41,018 nucleotides of DNA, taken from Staphylococcus simulans (GTDB taxonomy: Bacteria; Bacillota; Bacilli; Staphylococcales; Staphylococcaceae). Shown here one piece after another: positions 31,529-40,527 of the stretch. The DNA lies in NCBI RefSeq assembly GCF_002902285.1, contig NZ_PPRU01000036.1, forward strand, positions 1 through 41,018. Direction: 5' to 3'. The notes beneath the pieces were generated by a model. That model was not told where the DNA came from. It was given only the letters and a program-made list of their open reading frames with translations, and ran no database searches. Positions within the stretch are counted from its first letter, which is position 1. Each line of letters opens with the position of its first letter. The translations under genes and the position numbers were made by a program.

Positions 31529-33175
31529 ATGAAACATAACGATTGGAGAAAGTCTGTTGTTTATCAAATTTATCCAAAATCATTTAATGACACGACAGGA
31601 AATGGTGTAGGAGATTTAAACGGGATTATTGAAAAGATGGATTATCTAGAGTATTTAGGTGTCGATTACCTTTGGTTAACACCAGTGTATCAATCACCGA
31701 TGAATGACAATGGTTATGATATCAGTGATTACTATAATATTAATGAAGACTTCGGAACGAAAGAAGAATTACGCCGTTTACTAGATGAAGCGCATGCGCA
31801 TAATTTAAAAGTGATGATGGATATCGTCATCAATCACACGTCAACAGAACATGAGTGGTTTAAATCAGCGATTTCATCAAAAGAAAATCCATATCGTGAT
31901 TATTACTTCTTCCGTAAGCCCGCAAAAGAAGGTACGCCTCCGACAAACTGGGAGTCAAAATTCGGGGGTAATGCATGGAAGTATGATGAAAAAACCGATG
32001 AATATTACTTACACCTTTTTGATGTGACGCAAGCAGATTTAAACTGGGAAAATCCTGAAGTGAGAACAGCATTATACGACATGATCAATTATTGGATTGA
32101 TTTCGGTGTAGATGGTTTCCGCTTTGACGTTATCAATTTAATTTCTAAAGATGAATTCAAAGATTCTGAAGCGATTGGGAAAGAGTTCTATACAGATGGT
32201 CCACGTGTACATGAATTCATTCATGAAATGAATCGAGAAACATTCGGAGGTAAAGACTTAATGACAGTCGGAGAAATGTCTTCTACTACGATTGAAAATT
32301 GTATTAAGTACACAAAACCAGAGCGTGAAGAATTAAATAGTGTGTTTAACTTCCATCATTTAAAAGTAGATTATGAGAATGGTGAAAAATGGACGTATGC
32401 AGATTATGATTTCTTAGCACTTAAACGCATTTTGATGGAATGGCAAATGGGTATTCATGAAGGCGGCGGTTGGAACGCAATCTTCTGGTGCAATCACGAT
32501 CAGCCCCGTGTTGTTTCTCGTTTTGGAGATGATTCAATAGAGGAATTACGTCAAAAGAGTGCGAAAATGTTAGCTGTAGCACTGCATATGCTGCAAGGGA
32601 CACCTTATATTTATCAAGGTGAAGAAATCGGAATGACTAATCCGCATTTCACAAGTATTGATCAATATCGCGATGTTGAATCGTTGAATGCGTATCGTAA
32701 TTTAAAAGAACAAGGTGTAGAAGAAGCACGTATTATGCAGATTCTTGCGCAAAAATCTCGTGATAATTCACGTACACCAATGCAGTGGACACCGGCTGAA
32801 AATGCTGGCTTTACAAGTGGTACACCTTGGATTGATATTCCAGACAACGCACGTTATATTAATGTTGAAGATGAAATTGAAAATGAACATTCTGTTTTAC
32901 AAACATACCGTGAATTAATCCGCTTACGTCATGAACATGATATTATAACGTATGGAGATATAACGCCGTTATATATGGATGATAAGCAATTAATGATTTA
33001 TCGTCGTACGTATCAAAATCAACAATGGTTGGTAATCGCAAACTTTAGTAAAGAAGCGGCTTTATTACCAGAAAATCTTGAAACAACAGGAGAGGTTGTT
33101 TTAGAGCGCGGTACGATTGTAGATGGAGAAATTGAAGGTTATGGTGCGATTGTCATTGCACAAGAGGATAACTAG
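31529..33175 (+). CDS. treA: Trehalose-6-phosphate hydrolase (alpha-phosphotrehalase)
   Basis: This encodes 548 residues of glycoside hydrolase family 13. The nucleophile is Asp200 in DGFRFDV, the acid/base is Glu249 in TVGEMSS, and the transition-state Asp324 lies in WCNHDQPR. The start VVYQIYPKSFNDTTGNG and length match phosphotrehalases. It splits trehalose 6-phosphate into glucose and glucose 6-phosphate in the cytoplasm. It follows treP by 97 nt, a space that contains a terminator-like hairpin, and has AAAAGGTGATC as ribosome binding site. The names treA and treC are both used. Confidence 0.93.
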   Translation: MKHNDWRKSVVYQIYPKSFNDTTGNGVGDLNGIIEKMDYLEYLGVDYLWLTPVYQSPMNDNGYDISDYYNINEDFGTKEELRRLLDEAHAHNLKVMMDIVINHTSTEHEWFKSAISSKENPYRDYYFFRKPAKEGTPPTNWESKFGGNAWKYDEKTDEYYLHLFDVTQADLNWENPEVRTALYDMINYWIDFGVDGFRFDVINLISKDEFKDSEAIGKEFYTDGPRVHEFIHEMNRETFGGKDLMTVGEMSSTTIENCIKYTKPEREELNSVFNFHHLKVDYENGEKWTYADYDFLALKRILMEWQMGIHEGGGWNAIFWCNHDQPRVVSRFGDDSIEELRQKSAKMLAVALHMLQGTPYIYQGEEIGMTNPHFTSIDQYRDVESLNAYRNLKEQGVEEARIMQILAQKSRDNSRTPMQWTPAENAGFTSGTPWIDIPDNARYINVEDEIENEHSVLQTYRELIRLRHEHDIITYGDITPLYMDDKQLMIYRRTYQNQQWLVIANFSKEAALLPENLETTGEVVLERGTIVDGEIEGYGAIVIAQEDN

Positions 33176-33217
33176 GCACTATAACGATTAAGACGAATGA
33201 AGGATAGAGTGAGAACG

Positions 33218-33940
33218 ATGATGACGAAACCGAAGAAATTCACCAAGATTTATGATGATTTAAGAACGCAAATTGTAAATGAAAAGTTGGAATATGGGGC
33301 ACAACTGCCTTCTGAACATGATTTGGTCACAATGTATCACGCTTCTCGTGAAACAGTACGTCGTGCACTGAATTTATTGGTCAGTGAAGGTATGATTCAA
33401 AAAATCAGAGGCAAAGGCTCAATTGTGATTTACCAAGGTGTTAAAGAATTTCCGTTTTCTAAGCTGACAAGTTTCAAAGAGGTCCAACAAAATTTAGGGA
33501 TTGCTTTAGAAACAGAAGTGAAATTATTAGAAACTGTACGAGCACAAGAAGTTCCTGCTGTCCAAGAAGCACTAGATTTAACTAACAATGCCGTGTTGTG
33601 GCATCTTGTGCGTTATCGTAAAATGGATGGCAGAGTCAAAATTATAGATGAAGATTACTTGGTGGAAGCTGTCGTTCCAGGTTTAACAGAAACGATTGTG
33701 AAGAATTCGCTTTATGAATATATTGAGCAACAACTTAAACAAGAGATTAGTTATTCTAGTAAGGCCATTACGTTTGAGGCGTTTGGAGAAGCGGAATATG
33801 AAGCTTTCGGACAAGTAAATCCACCTTACACTGCCACCGTCAGAGGTGTCGTGCATTTAAAAGATACAACGAAATTCCAATACAATATCGCAAAACATAT
33901 TGCGACTGAATTCAGATTTGTGGATTTCTCAAGAAGATAA
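33218..33940 (+). CDS. treR: Trehalose operon repressor, GntR family with UTRA domain
   Basis: This encodes about 240 residues. The N-terminal GntR winged helix (about 1-68; LPSEHDLV and SRETVRRALNLLVSEGMIQKI) is followed by a UTRA ligand domain (about 85-235), in family members the site for trehalose 6-phosphate. It closes the treP-treA-treR operon, 42 nt after treA. Autoregulation through the operator at 29950-29965 is likely. Start choice is uncertain: ATG at 33218 or 33221 follows a modest AAGGATAGAGTGAG, and 33197 has no ribosome binding site. Confidence 0.9.
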   Translation: MMTKPKKFTKIYDDLRTQIVNEKLEYGAQLPSEHDLVTMYHASRETVRRALNLLVSEGMIQKIRGKGSIVIYQGVKEFPFSKLTSFKEVQQNLGIALETEVKLLETVRAQEVPAVQEALDLTNNAVLWHLVRYRKMDGRVKIIDEDYLVEAVVPGLTETIVKNSLYEYIEQQLKQEISYSSKAITFEAFGEAEYEAFGQVNPPYTATVRGVVHLKDTTKFQYNIAKHIATEFRFVDFSRR

Positions 33941-33990
33941 GGAAGAAAATGAAGCACTTATTAAGAGGAAGATTTACAAATCATTAATAC

Positions 33991-34020
33991 TTGCATTACC
34001 TGCTTAATATATAGTAAGAT
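33991..34020 (+). promoter_or_regulatory. Promoter of SRP RNA
   Basis: TTGCAT (33991-33996) and TAAGAT (34015-34020) are 18 nt apart, placing transcription start at about 34027. Confidence 0.6.
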
Positions 34021-34027
34021 ATAACTT

Positions 34028-34304
34028 GCCGTGCTAGGTGGGGAGGTAGCGGTTCCCTATTCTCGAAATCCGCTTATGCGAGACTGAATACTTTGCCTAG
34101 GGTGTGTACTTGTGAAGTCTGCCCAAAGCACGAGGTGTTTGAAGATTTCGGTCCTATGCAATATGAACCCATGAATCATGTCAGGTCCTGACGGAAGCAG
34201 CATTAAGTGGATTATCATATGTGCCGTAGGGTAGCCGAGATTTAGCTGTCGACTTTGGTAACGTTCATGATACACATTCAAAGCAAAGTTGCGCGGTTTT
34301 TTTA
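34028..34304 (+). ncRNA. ffs: Signal recognition particle RNA (4.5S/scRNA, long Bacillus type)
   Basis: About 270 nt match the long Gram-positive SRP RNA with Alu and S domains. The start TTGCCGTGCTAGGTGGGGAG resembles the B. subtilis scRNA and pairs with the end (GCGCGG). The S domain contains ATGTCAGGTCC-TGAC-GGAAGCAGCATTAAG in pieces (34178-34205), the Ffh-binding helix 8. Its apical tetraloop is TGAC (34189-34192), which belongs to the URRC loop type rather than GNRA. T residues at 34298-34304 act as the terminator. It guides Ffh/FtsY-dependent protein targeting to the membrane. It is unlinked in function to treR upstream. Confidence 0.95.
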
Positions 34305-34330
34305 TGTCTATAATGAACCAATATATAAAG

Positions 34331-34380
34331 AAGTGCTTTCATAAGGTAGGTTGAAACTTATCTTATGAAAGCACTTTTTA
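34331..34380. terminator. Bidirectional hairpin terminator
   Basis: AAGTGCTTTCATAAG (34331-34345) pairs perfectly with CTTATGAAAGCACTT (34362-34376), with T-rich flanks on both strands. It serves mainly the minus-strand LysR gene, which ends at 34392. Confidence 0.88.
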
Positions 34381-34391
34381 ATTTGGATTAT

Positions 34392-35300
34392 TTAATGGTT
34401 GTCATGGGCAGCTTTAACTAAATACTTCGTGAACTCTGAAATCTGTTTTTGTTTCTCGGAATCTTCCATATAAAGGACTCCGTATTCTATCATTTGATTA
34501 AATGGCGCACCTACAGAAACTGTAGTAATCATATCACGTTGATAATAAGGCGTGCTTTCTACCATTAAATCCGACAGAATACTGATACCTAAGCCTTCCG
34601 CAACAGAATTGAATAATACACCGACGTTTTCAGTGGAAAATAATAGGTTGATTGAACCATTCTTTTCTTCGAAATTTTGGATGTTCTTTTTATAGAAGTT
34701 GCGATCATATAGAATGAATGGGAAGCCTTTGATATCTTCTAGTGAAAGTTGTTTATAGTAAGCAAGTTTAGAGTCACTTGGGACAATAGCGGTAAAACCG
34801 CTAGAGAATAATGGCGCATAACGTGCACCACGTACGTCTAAGTCTTCTTCTTTTAAGATAGTATATAAACCGATGTCAGCTTCTCCGCTGACAACTAAAC
34901 GTTGAACTTCATCATTTTCAGCTTCAGTAATTTGTACATCAATATTGGGGTTGTCTCTTTTAAATGTAGACATTACACTTGGGACGATAGTCATAAATAA
35001 ACTTGGAACTGTAGCAATTGAAAGGGTCCCTTTCATTTCTGAATTCAAAGTTTCAATTTTCTCGTAAAGTGTGGATTCTTGTTCTAACAGATCTAAGATG
35101 AAGGGATATATTTCTTTGCCTTGCGGTGTTAAAGTTGTACCACTTTTTTGACGTTGAAACAGCTTTAAATTTAATTCGTCTTCTAAATGAGAGATAGACT
35201 GACTTAACGCGGATTGCGTGATATGTAATAAGGTTGCTGCTTTTGTAATTGAACCTGTTTCAGTGATTGTTTTAACATAATATAACTGTGTGAAATTCAT
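34392..35300 (-). CDS. LysR-family transcriptional regulator
   Basis: This encodes 302 residues. The N-terminal helix-turn-helix (about 1-60; AATLLHITQSALSQSISHLEDEL) and a C-terminal effector-binding domain are typical of the family. It is divergent from an MFS transporter gene with 126 nt between, the classic layout in which the regulator controls the transporter. The effector and the name are unknown; general CynR/GltC-like relatedness only. The ribosome binding site is AGAGGT just before the ATG. Confidence 0.88.
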   Translation of the reverse strand: MNFTQLYYVKTITETGSITKAATLLHITQSALSQSISHLEDELNLKLFQRQKSGTTLTPQGKEIYPFILDLLEQESTLYEKIETLNSEMKGTLSIATVPSLFMTIVPSVMSTFKRDNPNIDVQITEAENDEVQRLVVSGEADIGLYTILKEEDLDVRGARYAPLFSSGFTAIVPSDSKLAYYKQLSLEDIKGFPFILYDRNFYKKNIQNFEEKNGSINLLFSTENVGVLFNSVAEGLGISILSDLMVESTPYYQRDMITTVSVGAPFNQMIEYGVLYMEDSEKQKQISEFTKYLVKAAHDNH

Positions 35301-35314
35301 AACTATACCTCTTA

Positions 35315-35382
35315 TTCATTAGTTCTGCTTATGAAAACATTAATAAATTCCATTATACATTAGTGTTATTTATGATTATAAT
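35315..35382. promoter_or_regulatory. Divergent control region of the LysR and MFS genes
   Basis: TTCATTAG-ttctg-CTTATGAA (35315-35335) is an imperfect inverted repeat with one mismatch, near the LysR start codon. TATAAT (35377-35382) with a weak TATACA 17 nt upstream (35354-35359) is the likely MFS promoter. The arrangement fits a LysR site, but I cannot confirm it. Confidence 0.4.
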
Positions 35383-35426
35383 AGTTTCATTGAAAATTTT
35401 GTGACGTATAGAGGGAGTGTACAAAT

Positions 35427-36608
35427 ATGTATCGTCATTTGTGGACGAAAGATTTTATATTTATTACATTGATTAACTTCTTAATGTATATCATTCATTA
35501 CGCCTTAATCGTAACTGTAACTTCTTTTACAATAGATACTTTCCATGCGGGAGAAGGTATGGGTGGCTTAGCTGCTGGTATCTTTATTATTGGAATGTTA
35601 TTCGGGCGTTTATTTACTGGGAAATATATTGATCAGCTTAATTTGAAAAAGACACTTTTAGCAAGTTTGGTCTTTTCATTTGTGGCCATAGCGTTGTATT
35701 TCCTTATTCATAGCTTATTAGTTTTAATCATTGTGCGTTTAATCCATGGTATCGCATTTGGGATGGCTTCTACAACAACAGGAACGTATTCATCTACGAT
35801 TGTGCCAGAAGATCGAAAAGGTGAAGGTATCGGCTATTACGCACTAAGTACAACAGTAGCTTCAGCGATTGGTCCTTTCTTAGGTATTTTAATCAACCAA
35901 CGCTTCAGTTTTGAAAGTAACTTCATTGTATGTTTAATCTGTATCTTACTTGCTGGAGTTTTATCACTCTTTATCTCTAATATTAGACAACCTATGGTAG
36001 ATGCAGAGAATAAAGAAGTGAATTCAGCTAAAGGCATCGGCCAATTTCTACAAAAACAGGCCATACCGATTTCTATTGTCATTGTCTTTGTAGGGATTGC
36101 ATATTCAAGCGTACTCGCATTCTTAGATTCGTATGCCAGTCACATTGGTTTAGCGGCTGCTGCAAGTTTCTTCTTTGTGGTTTACGCATTTAGTACGTTC
36201 GTTGTCAGACCGATTACAGGTAAAGTGTTCGATAATTATGGTGCGAATAAAGTTGTTTATCCTGTGTTAGTACTATTCGTCATTGGCTTAGTGTTATTAA
36301 GTGTGACGCATAGCAGCTGGATGTTATTATTCTCAGCTATATTCATCGGTATTGGTTATGGTACATTAATTCCATCTTTCCAAACGATTGCGATTCAAGC
36401 CTCACCACCTGAAAAGATTGGACTTGCGACTTCAACGTTCTATATCTTTGCGGATTTAGGTGCCGGTGCTGGTCCGACATTACTCGGCATTTTAATTGGT
36501 AGTGTAGGCTATCGAAACCTTTATATGTTAATGGCATTATTACTAGTTGGTGTAATTGCGCTTTATTATTTCATGCATGGTCGTAAACATAAAACAATGG
36601 AATATTAA
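35427..36608 (+). CDS. MFS transporter (drug:proton antiporter-like)
   Basis: This encodes 393 residues with 12 membrane helices. Motif A appears after helix 2 as GRLFTGKYIDQLNLKK (about 53-68), and a motif-C-like glycine-rich helix (STTVASAIGPFLG) lies in helix 5. This suggests an exporter of the DHA1 kind. The substrate is unknown. The ribosome binding site GGGAG lies before the ATG at 35427. It is divergent from, and probably controlled by, the LysR gene at 34392-35300. Confidence 0.88.
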   Translation: MYRHLWTKDFIFITLINFLMYIIHYALIVTVTSFTIDTFHAGEGMGGLAAGIFIIGMLFGRLFTGKYIDQLNLKKTLLASLVFSFVAIALYFLIHSLLVLIIVRLIHGIAFGMASTTTGTYSSTIVPEDRKGEGIGYYALSTTVASAIGPFLGILINQRFSFESNFIVCLICILLAGVLSLFISNIRQPMVDAENKEVNSAKGIGQFLQKQAIPISIVIVFVGIAYSSVLAFLDSYASHIGLAAAASFFFVVYAFSTFVVRPITGKVFDNYGANKVVYPVLVLFVIGLVLLSVTHSSWMLLFSAIFIGIGYGTLIPSFQTIAIQASPPEKIGLATSTFYIFADLGAGAGPTLLGILIGSVGYRNLYMLMALLLVGVIALYYFMHGRKHKTMEY

Positions 36609-36611
36609 TCA

Positions 36612-36650
36612 AAAATGCGGTGTACCTGTAAAGAGGTATACCGCATTGTT
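36612..36650. terminator. Bidirectional terminator
   Basis: AATGCGGT-TACCT (36614-36626) pairs with AGGTA-ACCGCATT (36634-36647). On the minus strand it runs into TTTTT, the better terminator; on the plus strand the tail is weaker (GTTCTTAG). Confidence 0.8.
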
Positions 36651-36656
36651 CTTAGT

Positions 36657-36842
36657 TCAAAGTGTTTTTTCTTTTAAAATTTCTTCTGCGCTTTTGAATT
36701 GAATACCATAGCGTAAAAAGACGATGCCACAAATCAAGCCTGGCAGAACTGCCCATATATTATACAAAACAACAAAATTGGCTAGACACAATACAATAAA
36801 CACGATGCCTAAAAGGGTATAAGCTTTATTTTTCATTACCAT
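36657..36842 (-). CDS. Small membrane protein (61 aa)
   Basis: I do not recognise a named family. The 61-residue product has two hydrophobic helices (about residues 6-23 and 26-43) joined by a short turn, then a charged tail (FKSAEEILKEKTL). AAGGGGG (36857-36851) at proper spacing sets the start at 36842; longer in-frame starts lack a ribosome binding site. It is a single gene between two unrelated plus-strand genes. Confidence 0.72.
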   Translation of the reverse strand: MVMKNKAYTLLGIVFIVLCLANFVVLYNIWAVLPGLICGIVFLRYGIQFKSAEEILKEKTL

Positions 36843-37066
36843 GTGTGTCGCCCCCTTAATGGATTTTGACAATGCTGACTTAGTTAACTCATATCTTATC
36901 ACATAATTTACATTAATTTTACAAATATTATATAATTTCTTCAAAAAAGGAGCGTCATGGGTTTTTAGCGATTGACGAAAATGCATAAACCCATATTAAT
37001 AAGAGAAAAAAGTAAGTTACGTTATAATGTACTTAATACTTTTTACTGAATAACGGAGGGGAACGT

Positions 37067-37570
37067 ATGCAGATATTTCTAGGTACAGTAACAGAAAATG
37101 ATTATCCAGTGATTGCACACTTAAAAGACAAAAAAGACAGTGAAGGGCTCTTCGAAGGGGAATATTACGAAGATAGTTTGCGTGAATTAAGACGCTTGCC
37201 TAACTATAATCATGATTTTGAAATGATTGCGCGTACTGATGATAATGAAATCGTCGGTCATATTTTGATGATGCAAGAGTTGATTCGAAATGAAGAAGAT
37301 ATACAGCGCCCTTTAATGATACGTTCATTATCTGTGAAAGAGGATTATAGAGAATATGGAATCGGCAAGGCTTTGGTAGAAGCAGTAGAAAGCCGAGCAA
37401 AAGAGGCTGGCTATAATGAAATTATTGTAGAGGGTGAACCAGATTATTTTAGATCGCTCGGTTTTATCCCTTTAAGTAATTTCAGTGTAGAAGTTCCAGA
37501 GGGCGAAGATATAGATCAATATAGTGTTTATCTATTGTGGGATACTTTAGATGCGCATCCACAAGGATAG
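37067..37570 (+). CDS. GNAT-family N-acetyltransferase
   Basis: This encodes 167 residues. The acetyl-CoA-binding motif A is seen as RSLSVKEDYREYGIGKALV (about 86-104, with Y-R-E-Y-G-I-G in place of Q/R-x-x-G-x-G/A), and the later EGEPDYFRSLGFIP is the usual GNAT end strand. The substrate is unknown. The ribosome binding site is GGAGGGG. A TATAAT at 37023-37028 lies within an inverted repeat, AAAAAGTA (37007-37014) and TACTTTTT (37037-37044), which could be an operator. It lies 92 nt before dnaX. Confidence 0.87.
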   Translation: MQIFLGTVTENDYPVIAHLKDKKDSEGLFEGEYYEDSLRELRRLPNYNHDFEMIARTDDNEIVGHILMMQELIRNEEDIQRPLMIRSLSVKEDYREYGIGKALVEAVESRAKEAGYNEIIVEGEPDYFRSLGFIPLSNFSVEVPEGEDIDQYSVYLLWDTLDAHPQG

Positions 37571-37624
37571 TTAATCTTTGAAAATGAAGTTTGATTTCTA
37601 TCATCGCATTGCATCCTGTCTGCG

Positions 37625-37633
37625 TGCTATAAT
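37625..37633 (+). promoter_or_regulatory. Extended -10 promoter of dnaX
   Basis: TGCTATAAT is a perfect extended -10 element 30 nt before the GTG start of dnaX. No clear -35 is seen at standard spacing. Confidence 0.6.
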
Positions 37634-37662
37634 AATGATGATTTGTATTCGGAGGTGCGAAA

Positions 37663-39393
37663 GTGAATTATCAAGCTTTATATAGAATGTATCGACCACA
37701 AAGTTTCAGTGATGTGGTTGGACAAGAGCATGTAACTAAGACGCTCCGTAACGCGATTGCTAAAGGTAAACAATCGCATGCTTATATTTTCAGTGGTCCT
37801 AGAGGAACTGGGAAAACGAGTATTGCGAAAGTATTTGCGAAAGCAATCAACTGTCCTAACAGCGTTGACGGAGAACCCTGTAATGAATGCGACATCTGTA
37901 AGAGTATTACGCAAGACTCTAATTCAGATGTCATTGAAATTGACGCAGCAAGTAATAATGGTGTCGATGAAATCAGAAACATACGAGATAAAGTGAAATA
38001 CGCACCATCACAATCAAAATATAAAGTCTATATTATCGATGAAGTGCATATGCTGACAACGGGTGCATTTAATGCGTTGTTAAAAACGTTAGAAGAACCG
38101 CCAGCACATGCTATTTTTATTCTGGCGACAACGGAACCGCATAAAATTCCGCCTACTATTATTTCACGTGCGCAACGCTTTGATTTCAAAGCTATCAGTT
38201 TAGATCAAATTATTGATCGTTTGCGTTATGTTGCGGAATCTCAACATATTGAATTCGATGAAGAAGCGATTGCGTTTATTGCGAAAGCATCAGAAGGTGG
38301 TATGCGTGATGCATTGAGTATCATGGACCAAGCGATTGCATTCGGTGATGAACACTTAACATTGCAAGATGCGTTGAATGTAACTGGTAGTGTAGATGAA
38401 GCTTCTCTGAATGCTTTATTAAATGATGTCGCAAATGGAGAAGTGAAAGCAGCTTTTGCACGCTATCATCAATTTATAGAAGACGGTAAGGAAGTCAATC
38501 GTTTAATTAATGATCTGATTTACTTTGTACGTGATACGATTATGAATAAAACAGCCCAAAATCAAACAGAATATGATGCTTTGATGGGCTTTGACTTTGA
38601 TACCTTATATAAAATGATTGATTTAATTAATGATACATTAGTATCTGTGCGTTTTAGTGTAAATCAAAACGTACACTTTGAAGTATTATTAGTTAAATTG
38701 GCGGAATTGATTAAAGCGGGTGGAGCTTCTAAAACATCAGAGCCTCAAACTTCAATGAATCAACCGCAAGCAACGCAAACAGCAGGTGCCAATGATGTTA
38801 ATAGTGCTTTATTACAACGTTTAGAACATCTTGAGCAAGAATTGCACGCTTTAAAACAACAAGGTGTTCCACAAGTGAACACTCCACCTAAGCAACAAAC
38901 AGCCTCTAGAGGGCGTCGTAAGAGTAAGAACAGCTACTCTATGACGCAAATTGCGAAGGTACTAGATAATGCGAATAAAGAAGATATTCAATTATTAAAA
39001 GAGCATTGGCAAGAAGTAATTGATCATGCGAAAAATCACAATCAAAAAGCGTTGGTGAGTTTATTGCAAAACTCTATTCCAGTCGCAGCGAGTGAAAAAA
39101 GCGTCTTGGTTCAATTTGAAGCAGAGATTCATTGTGAAATCGTAAATGACGATGATGAGAAACGTAAAAACTTAGAAGAAGTTGTACGCAGTATTATCAA
39201 CAAAGATGTTGCAGTTGTCGGTGTACCTGCAGACCAATGGATGCAAGTACGCTCTGAATATCTTCAAAATCGAAAACGTAATCAACAAGCAAACCAAACA
39301 AAAACGAAACAAGAAGCGCCTCAAGATGATATTGTTCAAAAAGCCAAAGACATGTTTGGTGAAGACACTGTTCATGTCATGGATGAAGAATAA
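37663..39393 (+). CDS. dnaX: DNA polymerase III subunits gamma/tau
   Basis: This encodes 576 residues, the clamp-loader motor. Walker A is GPRGTGKT (45-52), the zinc module is Cys64-Cys73-Cys76-Cys79, and the DExH box is IIDEVHM (124-130). The AAA+ core continues to about 360, followed by a linker and a C-terminal domain that in other species contacts the replicative polymerase and helicase. The GTG start follows GGAGGTGCG. It precedes ybaB and recR, the standard cluster. I do not see a clear slippery heptamer with a downstream stop that would give a short gamma form. Confidence 0.96.
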   Translation: MNYQALYRMYRPQSFSDVVGQEHVTKTLRNAIAKGKQSHAYIFSGPRGTGKTSIAKVFAKAINCPNSVDGEPCNECDICKSITQDSNSDVIEIDAASNNGVDEIRNIRDKVKYAPSQSKYKVYIIDEVHMLTTGAFNALLKTLEEPPAHAIFILATTEPHKIPPTIISRAQRFDFKAISLDQIIDRLRYVAESQHIEFDEEAIAFIAKASEGGMRDALSIMDQAIAFGDEHLTLQDALNVTGSVDEASLNALLNDVANGEVKAAFARYHQFIEDGKEVNRLINDLIYFVRDTIMNKTAQNQTEYDALMGFDFDTLYKMIDLINDTLVSVRFSVNQNVHFEVLLVKLAELIKAGGASKTSEPQTSMNQPQATQTAGANDVNSALLQRLEHLEQELHALKQQGVPQVNTPPKQQTASRGRRKSKNSYSMTQIAKVLDNANKEDIQLLKEHWQEVIDHAKNHNQKALVSLLQNSIPVAASEKSVLVQFEAEIHCEIVNDDDEKRKNLEEVVRSIINKDVAVVGVPADQWMQVRSEYLQNRKRNQQANQTKTKQEAPQDDIVQKAKDMFGEDTVHVMDEE

Positions 39394-39402
39394 AGAAAAT
39401 AC

Positions 39403-39456
39403 AGCACACAGCCTTTCAGATACCATCATTGTCGAAAGACCTGTGTGCTTTGTGTT
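39403..39456 (+). terminator. Terminator of dnaX, overlapping the next promoter
   Basis: AGCACACAG plus CTTTC (39403-39417) pairs with GAAAG plus CTGTGTGCT (39434-39449), followed by a modest T-rich run. The hairpin ends just before the extended -10 at 39453. Confidence 0.7.
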
Positions 39457-39461
39457 ATAAT
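39453..39461 (+). promoter_or_regulatory. Extended -10 promoter of ybaB-recR
   Basis: TGTTATAAT is a perfect extended -10 element. It implies a leader of about 135 nt before ybaB. Confidence 0.55.
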
Positions 39462-39492
39462 TTGCATATCAATAGAAGAGATAGGAGAGTAA

Positions 39493-39519
39493 ATAATGGG
39501 TTTCTTCCATTATAAGTAA
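39493..39519 (+). promoter_or_regulatory. Leader hairpin with a possible 7-codon ORF ahead of ybaB
   Basis: ATAATGG (39493-39499) pairs with CCATTAT (39507-39513) around a 7-nt loop. A 7-codon frame, MGFFHYK, runs from ATG 39496 to TAA 39519, with AGGAGAG (39483-39489) placed 6 nt upstream as a ribosome binding site. It may be a regulatory leader peptide or only a structural hairpin. Confidence 0.35.
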
Positions 39520-39602
39520 AAAAATCGATTGAATACGATTGAACTCTTGTATCTTAGACTTATGTTGAATAATAAAGCTAGAATCTAAGGAGGAACTATA
39601 TT

Positions 39603-39920
39603 ATGCGCGGTGGCGGAAATATGCAACAAATGATGAAACAAATGCAGAAAATGCAAAAGAAAATGGCTGAAGAGCAAGAAAAATTAAAAGACGAAAGAGT
39701 TAAAGGTACAGCAGGCGGCGGTATGGTGACTGTAACTGTAACAGGTCATAAAGAAGTCGTGGATGTTGAAATCAATGAAGAAGCAGTCGACCCAGATGAT
39801 GTTGAAATGCTTCAAGATTTAGTGTTAGCTGCTACAAATGAAGCGATGAATAAAGCAGATGAATTAACATCAGAACGCTTAGGCAAACACACTAAAGGCT
39901 TGAACATTCCTGGAATGTGA
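39603..39920 (+). CDS. YbaB/EbfC nucleoid-associated protein
   Basis: This encodes 105 residues, close to the staphylococcal YbaB protein. It starts [20 protein letters not shown], has coiled-coil helices at both ends and a central beta sheet with the [15 protein letters not shown] strand pair. It binds DNA as a dimer. It lies between dnaX and recR, the conserved order. AAGGAGG (39587-39593) is the ribosome binding site. The gene is spaced 6 nt from recR, so the two are co-translated. Confidence 0.93.
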   Translation: MRGGGNMQQMMKQMQKMQKKMAEEQEKLKDERVKGTAGGGMVTVTVTGHKEVVDVEINEEAVDPDDVEMLQDLVLAATNEAMNKADELTSERLGKHTKGLNIPGM

Positions 39921-39926
39921 TAAGCC

Positions 39927-40523
39927 ATGCATTATCCAGAACCAATTTCGAAACTTATTGATAGTTTCATGAAATTGCCAGGCATTGGGCCGAAAACGGC
40001 ACAACGTCTGGCATTTCATGTCTTAGATATGAAAGAAGATGACGTCGTTCAATTCGCAAAAGCACTTGTAGATGTCAAACGTGAATTAACATATTGCAGT
40101 ACATGTGGTCATATTACTGAAGAAGACCCTTGTTATATTTGCCAAGATAAACAGAGAGATCGTTCTGTCATTTGTGTGGTTGAAGATGACAAGGATGTTA
40201 TTGCAATGGAAAAAATGAGGGAGTATAAAGGATTATATCATGTATTGCATGGTGCAATCTCTCCGATGGATGGTATCGGGCCGGAGGATATTAATATTCC
40301 TTCATTAATAGAACGATTAAAAGATGAAGAAGTAAAAGAATTGATTCTTGCGATGAATCCTAACTTAGAGGGTGAATCGACAGCAATGTATATTTCTCGA
40401 CTTGTGAAACCAATCGGTATTAAAGTAACAAGATTGGCGCAAGGTCTTTCTGTAGGCGGAGACTTAGAATATGCAGATGAAGTGACTTTGTCACGCGCAA
40501 TTGCTGGCAGAACAGAGATGTAA
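39927..40523 (+). CDS. recR: Recombination mediator protein RecR
   Basis: This encodes 198 residues. The helix-hairpin-helix ([14 protein letters not shown], 17-30), a zinc finger with Cys57, Cys60, Cys69 and Cys72, and a TOPRIM domain (from about 80; [11 protein letters not shown]) are all present, as is the C-terminal Walker-B-like region. It works with RecF/RecO to load RecA at gaps. It starts 6 nt after the ybaB stop with only a weak ribosome binding site (GGAATGTGATAAG), so it relies on coupling with ybaB. Confidence 0.96.
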   Translation: MHYPEPISKLIDSFMKLPGIGPKTAQRLAFHVLDMKEDDVVQFAKALVDVKRELTYCSTCGHITEEDPCYICQDKQRDRSVICVVEDDKDVIAMEKMREYKGLYHVLHGAISPMDGIGPEDINIPSLIERLKDEEVKELILAMNPNLEGESTAMYISRLVKPIGIKVTRLAQGLSVGGDLEYADEVTLSRAIAGRTEM

Positions 40524-40527
40524 AATC

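Noticed and set aside
37663..39393. Programmed frameshift in dnaX producing a gamma form
   Set aside because: I found no strong slippery heptamer followed by a near stop and stem as in E. coli.
39902..39920. Palindrome ACATTCCtGGAATGT at the end of ybaB
   Set aside because: A one-base loop cannot fold as a hairpin, and the bases encode the conserved NIPGM end of YbaB.
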